Source: Litoditis marina
Taxonomy: Eukaryota > Nematoda > Chromadorea > Rhabditida > Rhabditidae
Assembly: GCA_964036275.1 (NCBI GenBank)
Contig: OZ038440.1
Span: 9,957,690 to 10,021,689 of the forward strand
Direction: 5' to 3'
Length of the DNA stretch: 64,000 nucleotides
The position numbers and the translations under genes are program-made. Of this stretch, positions 12,101 to 23,000 are shown piece by piece. How positions within the stretch are numbered: position 1 is the stretch's first letter; every line of letters begins with the position of its first letter. Below the pieces are notes generated by a model, which did no database searches, was not told the DNA's origin, and saw only the letters and a program-made list of their open reading frames with translations.

Positions 12101-13507
12101 AACTGTATACTTACCAGATCTCCGGTTAGTATACAGTTGTTGTCAATGTTAATAGACAGTTTGCAGACGAGAAATCGAACGAGCCTCTTCTCTCATCCCA
12201 AGAAAACGCGCAGCTGATGGCTGAAAATGAGAAGATGTTCGAGAAGTTCTCGCACGTTCACAAGGAAATTGACAGTCTGGAAAGTCATATCGCGGAGATT
12301 CAAAATCTACAGGACACCTTTGCTGAAAAGGTTTGTCGAACTAAAAAAGCGGGTAATGAGAAATTATGAGAAAAAAACTTTAAATACAATATTCACAGTA
12401 GGGCTCTCTTGTTTCTTCAGGTAGATAGTTTCCCTTCGCTGTATGAAGTAAAGTTTACCCTATACAATAAGTACGACCAAATCGCATATTACCATAAAGC
12501 TAGGCTTTATCGCCAGCTCCTCATATAGCACGGTGTCTGGAGTAAAAGACTGGTTATATATGAAGTGGTATAACCGAAAAGTTTTCTTGTTCGGTCAGAA
12601 TCAAAAGAAATCCGCATTTTCTTTTTCTTTTTCAGTAATTTCCGTGTATCTCGTGAGATAATCGCATAAGCTACACCTCGCACATTATATGCCTACGGTT
12701 ATTGCAGAAAAGCTCATGAATTTTCTCACTGGTTCCCATGACATTTTGATTGTTTTGGGAAAATTACACCACCGGCTGGTTAATTAGTCTAAAGAGAACA
12801 TGTGTGAATAATAGTTTGATCTTCTCCATAATTAATTATTCGGATCAAAAAGCGTCGGGATCAAACTACAAGCACAGTGAGATTGGGCCACTTAGTAAGA
12901 TTGCTGTGGAATTGGGGAATCCTATAGGTTAACAAAGGCATGTTCCGAAAAGCCGACTGATTCCAGGTACTGGACCAGGAGCGCGACATAGACATCATCA
13001 ATGTAACCGCCATCAACACAACAGACAACCTGCGGGACGGAAACGAATGGATTCGACAGGTGAGATGGGCGCACTATATAGGAAGTCTCCAAATTGTAGT
13101 TTGATCGAAATGCACTGTTATTCACGAAGTTCAACCGAACCGCAACGGGACCAAACAACAAACACTGGTCAGCCATATGAGCTTGTTTCGGAACGAGCGA
13201 AACTCGTCCAACAAGTAGAACAAACGTGTGAAAAGTAGAACGGTTTTTGTATTAGGAGAAACTTTAGAACGTGATTATATCAAATACGAACAGACATCAC
13301 TTTCATGATACAAGCTGTTAAGAAGTTTTCGAAGTGATTAAAAGTCAAATTCAATAGAATAGGTATAGAGGTATGTATACTTGAAGTGATGAAAGTTGTA
13401 TTGAATTTCAGGCGATAAGCAACTCTGCGGGGCGACGGGTTGTTGTTCTCTTCTGTATCATCGTCATCACATTCACTCTACTTTTCCTCGATTGGTACAA
13501 TCCGTAA
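9138..13507 (+). CDS. STX18: Syntaxin-18 (ER Qa-SNARE)
   Basis: This ER target SNARE (Ufe1/syntaxin-18 family) mediates Golgi-to-ER fusion with the NRZ tether, SEC20 and USE1. Exons are 9138-9225, 9758-9869, 10127-10208, 10684-10838, 11387-11523, 11749-11913, 12167-12330, 12967-13059 and 13412-13507. Phases close to 363 aa; the human protein has 335. The start MSVDQTPYFKARAKT resembles the family N-terminus. RRDYLAFN... and LDQYLKRVAK match the N-terminal helical domain. Residues about 150-240 are a basic then acidic, poorly conserved linker. The SNARE motif is about 259-325 with the probable zero-layer Gln at 295 (NLQDTF). A membrane anchor at about 341-360 ends in LLFLDWYNP, as in the family. 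A TTTTAAG acceptor-like site lies 5 bases before the ATG. The gene is convergent with NUP133. Confidence 0.95.
13091..13168. repeat. TTTGATC palindrome element (STX18 intron 8)
   Basis: The left half has TTGTAGTTTGATCGAA and the right half GGACCAAACAACAAACACTGG. It belongs to the dispersed family described at 39615. Confidence 0.5.
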
Positions 13508-13536
13508 CACATTCTACTGGTATATTTCTGGGATTA

Positions 13537-13542
13537 AATAAA
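13537..13542 (+). terminator. STX18 polyadenylation signal
   Basis: AATAAA lies 30 bases after the STX18 stop, so the 3' UTR would be very short. A minus-strand AATAAA (TTTATT on plus, 13548-13553) lies six bases further on and could serve NUP133. Confidence 0.6.
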
Positions 13543-14084
13543 TTATATTTATTGTGCTTGTTTTTTCTTCATTCGAGTTCTAAAAGACGATTTCCAAGTT
13601 CTCGTTTCTTGCTATTTAAAAAAATCGCGTTGGTGGTTCAGTTTCAGGCTTTTATCAGAAGAAAAAAAGTCAGATGCCAAAGTTATTTGACTGGGGATCC
13701 GTTATCTTTCACTCTTATGGAGTTCATAAATAACATTATTGTGTGTTTTTGATAATCACTAGGGGGGACCTATAACTTTAATGTGGAGGTTTAACTGTTC
13801 AAACCAAAAATTGCCCACCTAAAACAGCAAAGGTCGTTTTATGTTTTTCGAATTTGGCTTTAACAACTAATGTTGTGAACCTCTTGAAAACATCCCACAT
13901 TCTGATATATATTCATGAACAAGGCACAAACACGAAACAACAAAGTGCAAACTATGAATTTAAAAATCCAGAGATCAAGACGAGAATAATAATACCAACA
14001 GTAACTCGATACAGAATAAGAACATCAACATGAATATAAAAAGTAACACATATAATGAAAATACCCTCCTATCACCGGTTTCTC
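13543..14084. other. Convergent intergenic region STX18 / NUP133
   Basis: No further exons are visible. The two genes point toward each other here, so it probably contains the NUP133 3' UTR. I found no repeat with clear ends. Confidence 0.5.
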
Positions 14085-17000
14085 TCAATTGGACCCCGTC
14101 ATATCGGTCGACGCGCGATCACAGGCGCGGCGAATCCACTTCTCTAGCTTCTTATTCAGTTTCTGCTCCTGTAAGGACGAATGGCTCAATTCAGTCTAAT
14201 CAATTTTCGGACAAATGATACTTGATACCATCGGATGCCGAACGAGATTAAAAAGTAGTATGTTTATTCCTGCTCGTATATAATGATTACAAAAGTTTCA
14301 ATTCGTGATATCGCGGATTTTGAGAGTTATCGCATTAGATTATGATTCTCCAATATTCGAGTGTTCGAGAATATTTTTGACAATTAAGTTTTCATTAGAA
14401 AGCAGTCATTGAAAAGTTGAATGTGTACTGTAGGAGTATCAATAAGAATGGCGTGGACTATACCTGAAGTGAATCCTTGAGGAGCCTTTCCTTTTCCGGT
14501 AGACAACACTTCTTCACTCCGTTCGGCCAGTCTGAAGATATCAACATTCATCGCTGTTCATTGTGCTAAATCTCGTTATTCAAATAATTGTATGTCGCAG
14601 TGCATATTTCATAAGTTTAAGCTAGTGATACATGTTTCCATTGAATAGCGGAATAAAATAAGTGTACATGGTGAAGTGCACCTCTGTTACAGTAGTTTAC
14701 AAATGCTTGCTCAGAAGAACTTCCAATAAACACTTTATTTGTATTGCAGGACATACCTGCAGCAGCCACTGCTCCCATCAAACCTCCAAATAGAGTCGAG
14801 GAAATGTCTGATGATCCAACCTATAAAATAATCACATTTCATCGTGGAATACCCACTACAAAATCGTTGGAATACCCACTACAAAATCCGACTACGATTT
14901 CAGAGAATATACGCATTGAACACAATTTATACATAGTACAACACCTGGAAAATTTTAACATTCTTGACGCAAAATGGTGCAGTTCAACCTATTTCAGTCC
15001 ACAACTTTCCCAATATCTTCCGAATCCTACTAGATATATTTAGTTACTAGAGAAGTATGTTTTTCAAATACTAGAGAAAGCAGTAAGGTGGTATTTTCAT
15101 GGTATGACCAAGTGAGTATACCTGCGACCAGTCATCTCTCGCGACGGCTGTCGACCAGACCAGGGCCAGATTCTTCTGTGCTTCGGCACTGTCGTTCGCA
15201 GAACGAAGGGCGCCCAGAAAATGAATGGCGCTGAAAAGAATTGGATGAACCTCAAACACAAGAGCAGTATAGTTAGTGTCGGAGGTCTCCGACGCATCGA
15301 GCACAGCATACATGAAGATGGAACCTATGAACCTTAACCTTAATGGTTTGATACAATGATTCTCTGTGAATCAGAGGTTCAGAAAAGCAAACAAGGGGCC
15401 AATTCTACAACTGACCAGCCGGTTACCAAAAAAACCCGGTTAGGTATACAATTCACCCAAACAAGAATGATAGTAAGAACCGCGCTGTGTGGTCGATTAC
15501 CTGAGGAATGTTTCGGGAAGAGCTTCTTCTTCGTCTACGGCTATTCTGAACAACTCCGTCAGTTCGGGGGCACTCAGGGGCTGATCCGGGTTGTCCGGAT
15601 AGACCAGCTGGAATAAGATGTCATAATTCCCATACATTAGCAATATGGGTAATGGGCTAATACTTGCCTATTGAAAGTTTCAAATTTCAAATATTAAAGC
15701 TTTCCATAAAGTTATACTATGAACTGATTCAAGGATAAACTAGGGATCATCCATCTGATTCCAAGAGTTATAAAAATATGCAGACAATAACAGAACCCGA
15801 AGCCCTTGAACCTTGAATTCAAATATAATATGATTCTTTGTATAACACAAGTACATACGCACCTGTATGACATGGGGTGGGACAGCTTCTCTGTGTTTGA
15901 TCAGCCGCAACTTCTCAGTGGCGTCTTCAGTGACAGCCGCATTCGGATGATCGGCACAAATGGAAGACAGTTTGGCCAATGAATAGAGGACCTGCAAGAT
16001 TGAGGGTTTTAGTTAGGACACACTCTAGATATACGAGATCAAAACATTTCTAGAAGTTGTAGTCTGTCAGAGATAATAATATTCCGGAGAGGACCACCCT
16101 TGCAACTTGCAAGTATTGACAGTAGCGCAGCCCTAAATTCGTAGGCAAAGCTGCTCAAGGAATACACATACCTTCTGTCTGCGAATATTATTCTCTTCCC
16201 TGTCGGCAAGTCCCATGAGTGAATGAGAGGCCTGCAACAATGACACGATTGTTATTCTTTTAGTCAATTGCACAGTCACGTGAAACATGTTAAACACAGC
16301 AAAACTCAGTAAATCCAATGACAAATAGTGCACGATTTCTCACTAGAATGCCAACTTTACGTGACTATTTAATTTACTTCTAGTATACATAGATATCGAA
16401 ACGAGCAGCTAGTATACAACTGCACGCCAGTAGGATCTAATTAATCTTGCTTCCGAGCAGAGTAAACCATCAAGAATTTTGCATTTTGCCTAATAATTGT
16501 GAACTTTTGCATTTGGCTGAAATGGAGATAGTTTCGATAGTTTCACCACGTACCTTGTCATAATTCTTTTTCTGCAACTCCCTTCTCCATCTCATGTGAT
16601 CCAATGAAGACAGGAATCGGTCAGCCTGCTCACCCTGTTGCTCCAGCAGCTCCTCATTCAAATCTAAAAGACACAGGGTCGAAAGACAGAAAACAAAAAA
16701 GTCAAAAGCCCTTTAGAACAGCCAGACTTTCCTGCAATCCGTTCATTAAAATCAAATTGCTTTCCCATTCGGGATTGGAGAAGATATGACATCGAACGGC
16801 TTCGACAGGTTTCTAATTGGAACAAGACTCACTTTTCCTTTGCATATACTGGCAGAGATAGAGATCGAAGGAGCTGGAGGAGAACCGTAATTTGTACGTG
16901 TTCAACAGCTCATCTCTGCTCTTCTTGTCGTATTCCAGACAAATTCGACACAACACCTTGAAGTCCTGGAAATGGATTGCTGAAATTCATCGGAAGACCT

Positions 17001-20000
17001 ACTTTGACCATGAACAAAATCGAGAAAACACTTCAAGACGTTAATGTAATGATAAGAAATATTATGTATGTGTTTATTCCTACATCAAAAACTCTAACGT
17101 TCTTTATTGAGAAAGTTATCATACTAATTATCATATCAAATCAATACCTTGTATCTCTCTGCTAGTCCGAGTGCTATCTTATCCTCCCCGAGATTGTACA
17201 ACTCCAGCAACACGGGATGACCGTCGATTTTACCAATGGTTTCTTCCATTTGGAACAATACCAGCCTGAAACAAAGAGGATTCGATTTACTTTAGATAGA
17301 ATCGACTCTGCCCTTGAGGACAGAGTCTTTCTCGAATCACTGCTCCTAACCTGTTTAGTATCAGAAACCAATAAGTCAGGAATACCAACAAAAAGAAAAT
17401 CCGGCGGAATTTTGATAGAAACTAAAAATGTCCCACTAACTTGACGATACAATCTCGCAGCCTCGTTTTCTCGGTGCGTCCAATAGTCTTATCGGCCATT
17501 TCCGTCAAGAGAAGGTGACACTAAAATACCGGACTTCTTACAGGTGTGAGGGAACAGAAATAGGTATCAATAATAATAATGATAGGTATAATAAAAAGGC
17601 AAGGTATACACCCTAACATTAAATCTTTTTTCTTCACTGTCAATGCGAGCAGCCGGTTAACGTAGTTTGCTCTGACAGTCCACACATGATTGATCTGTGA
17701 GCTCTCTCTCTCTCGCTCGCCCCCCCCCCCCATTTTTATCTTTCTCCTTCTCTCTCCCCTAATGTCAAGTGAGAATAATAGGTGATTGTGTCTATATAGT
17801 CCCTTTCCCTATAACTCCTACCATATGATTGAAGGCCTCCGATACTTCCCCGGTGGTCCACTTCTCTTCGTCAACATCCACTTCAACCGAGCTGGTTGAC
17901 CTGTAAATCAGGAGAATTATTGACTGAATAGGTCACCGAACCACTATAATCTTCACTAAACTCCAGTAAGAAACGGCAAACGAAGACGTCAGTCTTCGTC
18001 AATTCCATTATCTACATATGTGACCGAGAAATAAGAATTGGCACTGGCCTTTATCTTGCTGAAACCGCCATCCAAACATTAGTAAGAAATTCCTTATCAA
18101 AGAACCTTTTCATAGAATTGACTTCATTCTTCATTAAACTACGTCAAAGACCACTACTGTTGGAAAAAAAATGCCACATATTGTTGAAGCTATAGTCGGT
18201 TTCACGAAACAATAGCCCTCTACAGTAAGATAATAAATTTTTTTAAGTGAATTTATCATATCTTGTAGGTGTCGTACATAGTTTAAACTCTGTGATTTCG
18301 TTTTCCACTTCGGACACTACAAGCATACAAAACAGTGAATCTTAAATTCTGTTCGTTGACTAGATAAATGCGTTTGAACTTTTGAAAGATTACTGTAGAA
18401 AGTCATCGATCGGTGAAACGAACTATAGGGTAGTTCGAAATCCCGATTTTTAAGAAAAAATATGATTCTGTGGACGGTGGACCATTCAACAAAATCGCCC
18501 TAAGCTTGCTGCCAAGGCTGGTCACCATTGTCGCCTACCTTCTAGACATTTCGATGGCGGTCGCGAATGTGAGCATGAGGTCGGCGGCTATCTGGAGCAG
18601 TTCGATGCGGTCCTTGAGGGTCTTCGTCTTCGCCAGGAGGGTGCGCGATGTCTCCACCACAGAGGGAGGCACCTGGTGCACCAGCAACAACTGAAATCAT
18701 GGTATGTTATTGTCAACTGTTCAACTTGAAGTATGTAGTTTACAACTGAAATTATGTAAATCGAAATTGTGACCAAAATCATTGTTGGAGTTTGATCTTG
18801 ACACTTGGCGGCGTAGCAATCCCTTAAAAATCTCATGAGATACCCCATGAGCTATTCGTATGAGCTTCTCATGAGATTCCGTTGATTGCTATGCTACAAC
18901 ATTGAGAGCTCACGAGTAGCTCATGAGATAATATCTCATGAGAAACTCATATGAACTTCTCATGAGATTGGATGGATTGCTACGCCGCCAGCTATTACTG
19001 AAAAGTAGCGAGATCAAACTGTCAAACTACAAACACAGCGGGGTGGTATACTACTTAAAATATCGACCGTATCATAAACTACTTCAACTGGTAAATTTAA
19101 GCAATAGATACCACCTAGGGTTGTCAACCGGTTGAAAATAGGAAATAAATCGAGTTACCTAGTTTTAGAAAATTTCGAGTTCGACTGAACTCCAAAATTA
19201 TCGAGTTGAGTTTCGAGTTCGACTTCAACAACCCTGATACCACATACCACCCACCTTTCCGAGTACAACGGTCTCCACATCCCCCCTGAGGCCATTCTGT
19301 TTGGCAATTCTGGCCGAGACGAGGCCGAGAGCCTCCTCGTGTTCCTCACTGATAGACTGCCAGGGACGAAGGGCCGAGGCAACGCACACACGCTCACACA
19401 TCTGAGAGGAGAGAATAGTTTATCACTCATTTAATACACACATCAATACGGTAGGACTATTCTATCAGAAGAAACCCTGTTTTTCTTCATTTAAACACGT
19501 ACAACTTCTTGATTTTTCACGTTAAAAGGGCAACTTCTCCCGTCATTCGTCCGAAACTCGTCCATTTTTGTGGCTGATCGAGCTACTTTGGTAAGTCAAG
19601 TTCCAAGATAGGTTACGGCGAGTTTCACTTAGGTGCATTGAATGCTAAAGTCGTTGTGAGAGTCAGTTCCGTATAAAAAGTAAACTGTTTCAGATAAAGT
19701 TTTTATATCGAATACGGAATCGTGATCAAGCGTGAAATTTAAGCTAGTCACGGTTATTGGTGATCAATGCTCATTGAAAGAAATACCAAAGTTGCAAGTT
19801 CGCAACAAACAAGCCATGTCGTTGAGACCTAGATTCCTTCTCACATCTAGAATGAATTTTGAATTGTATTGGTATCGCGGTATCACTGGTTCTAAACCAA
19901 CCTCTGCAAGAATGGATGCTCCAGTGCGTGTCTTATTTTGAGTACGGCGAACAATTTTCGCCTCCTTCACCTGAAAATACCACGAAACTAGCATACCGCT

Positions 20001-23000
20001 ATAAACAATAATCCAACTGTTTTCTGTTCCACTGCTGTTCTGAACATACAATACCCCGCTAAGGAAAAGACCCGAAGCTCATAATACACTCAGAAGTTTA
20101 GGCCTTCCCTTCCCGCTACAACCTACCAATAGAACAAACACCGAAGTTATTTTGAGATAATTCAGAGATGAAATGTTGGTTTGTTGTGAAAGTGAGTGAA
20201 AAACTAACAAAAACTGGAACAAAGCATACCTTGTCAAACACATTCATGTGTTTCAGGAACAGTATAAATCGATTACAGATGACCTTCTTCCCTCTCAACT
20301 CTTCCTCGGGTACCGCATCCGCATCTGAGTAACAATAACAATAGAAACCAATTAACCAATCAAACATTCCAATAGCTCACCAAAACTAAAAACATCAACA
20401 GAAACACAAATGAATGCCGCAACAAGCTCCTATTCTAGGACTGGTTACAGGTGTTTCACTTTTAGTCTGTTTTACCAAGTCGTTGGGTTTACTGATATCG
20501 AGAACTATTGAGTCAAATCTTTCAAATAGCCTACCCGTTTGATCAATCAGACTCTCCATAAAAGCAATGACGATAGCAGCCAGCTCGTGATTTTGAACGC
20601 CCATGAAGTCCTGCATTTGCACACTGGCTTGAACCTGAAACAGACAAGTAGTTAAACCATTCGAACTTTTAAAAAGTTAATTCACCAGTCCATCTAGAAC
20701 TAGAACAGGTTTAGCAAAATTTGCCTACAAACACTTAGTGCAGTAGAAAATACCAAAAAAAAAACAGTTAGGCAAACAAAGAGAGAAGCCAACTAAAGAC
20801 AATGGAGCCAAACTACAACTCACAATGTCCTTTTTAGAGAACAGCGAGAATGCGTTGCGCAGTTTCTCCAACATTTCGTCACCGGGCGGGAGATCGGGCA
20901 GCATCTCATTGAAGGAAACATCATCCAGGCTACCGTCTTCAAAACCTCTGGAATGAATTGTCATTGTGAGTGAACTCACTAGCGAGTTCAACCTATTGTA
21001 AGGTGAAGAGGTAAAGAGATCCCTTCAATAGCGTTTATGCGATTTTCAAAAATTCATGATATCCTAATCCTTGCAGTTCTCAACAACGCCGTCCCATTTA
21101 TTTATTTCAAAAATAAATCTTTTCCCCGCTTCCGAACTTCCAAGTAAAACATAAACTCTCGAAGTTGAGAAAAACGTACTTGGGAAGCAGCCGTACAGTC
21201 GAGACAGTACCATCCGACATCATTATGAAGCAGTATCTCGTATCCACTGCTGAAAAGGGAACAGGGTCAACAAATGATGGGAAATCGAAGTATTTTACTG
21301 TGACCAATATAAAAGTTATATTGTGAGCCAGAAAATCAGACATCAATTCGTATACGAACTATCAAACTGTTTACGTTGTGCCTTGTACACGAGGAGAATG
21401 AATCGCACTAGCATCCTATCAATTCGTGCATTCAACTAGGAATCAGATAACCCTGAATATTATAAGGGTTGAATAGGTAAGAGAGAGAACAAACACACTG
21501 ACCATGTCCGATCATCTTCTGTGACGGCGGCAGAGAGACCAACTTGTTCAACGGCAACTCGTTCACTCGATTCAAATCGTTCGGAACATAGACCGATTGA
21601 ACTGAAACTGACGAAGTGTATCTCAGATTTGGTAGAAAATCGAGGCCGAGGGTGCGCACTCACCACAGAAAATATGTCTCTAGGTAGGTGAAGATTCTGG
21701 AAATCATATTCGCTCTTTTTTATCATATCCTCGACAGCATCACAACCGCGAAGAAGATCTCACTCGAAAAAATAACAACAAAAGGATGTGACTACAAGTG
21801 TCGGTAGTAGTTATAAGTTGTTGAATGTGCACGGAACCAGCCCCACTTACCGTAACCGGCATGAACCAGCATAACCCCGTCCGTTTTGTCGTTGCTGGTT
21901 GAGGTGGCCGTCTCTTCCGGAACACACAACGAGACACGACCCACGAACGAAGACTCGTCCATGATCTACAAAAATCAATATAGAAATCACAATTCTGGTT
22001 CCATTTCTGCTGTTATCAGACCACTCGACAAGCGATAAACAATCGCTATACAGCATACTACCGTGAAAATCATAGTCTTTCGAGAAAAGACAATTTATTG
22101 ACAATTTGAAACTTATTCATGAACAATTGTTTGAAAACGCTCACTACAGCTTGAAAAGCACCATACTTCTCGTTGTACGATCAAGCTTGTTAATATAGCG
22201 TAGAACATTAAAGAGTTGGCTCTCGTTCTGAAACAAATTCTTCAAACAAAACTAACATCGAACATCTGAGCCAAATTGGAGGTCATTGGAACCATGGAGA
22301 ACCAGCCCACTTCCGGTACCTCTCGTTCACAGTTTTGAAGATGAGCTGAAATCATAGTAAAAACTGCATCACACTTTAACACATACGACAAAGGAAAACA
22401 GGAGTACTTGAGCAATGTCCTACACAACAATAGTCTGAAGTCTCCAAACTATCTAAACACGATAGTAAATGAGACAGTGAATACTGGAAAGTACGCTTTT
22501 ATCTCTGTCAGCTTGTCGATTTAGCTTAGAAATTGAAGTATATGTATGAATGTGTAACCAAACTCAGTCGATTCGGAAAAGAAACATATAACATGCATAA
22601 ACCATGACTGATCTATATCCTGTAGACTCTAACTAGCTATAATTCCGAGCAAAATAAGACGACCACCTACCCAGAAAGAAGGTGGATAGTTCGGAAAGTT
22701 CGTGGGTGGCACAGAGGAGAACGAGTATTCCCTCACGGAATGAGGCGGCATCCAACAGCCAGATACGAACACCAGTTACCTCGTTTCCCAGAGAGACACG
22801 CTGGGATTGGCACAAGATTGAACAAAATCAAACTTTGTCACAACATATCGATTCAACATAACTATTTCAAAATCTTCGTGATTAATTACCACAGAAAACA
22901 CCTTTTTTTAATTCTGCGGCGTTTATGTGACGTGAGTGAGATTCATTCTTCACAAAAAAATACTTTGACAAAAATTTGCCGAACTTCAGAACTGACCTCT

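Noticed and set aside
15231..15313. Upstream extension of NUP133 exon 15230-15122 to an internal ATG
   Set aside because: The acceptor TTTTCAG at 15231 gives the right phase with the preceding exon and the right family length. The extension does not.
21661..21720. Extra NUP133 exon reading NLHLPRDIFSV
   Set aside because: It has usable splice sites, but no reading frame lets it join both neighbours. The exons at 21965-21851 and 21601-21503 join directly in phase.
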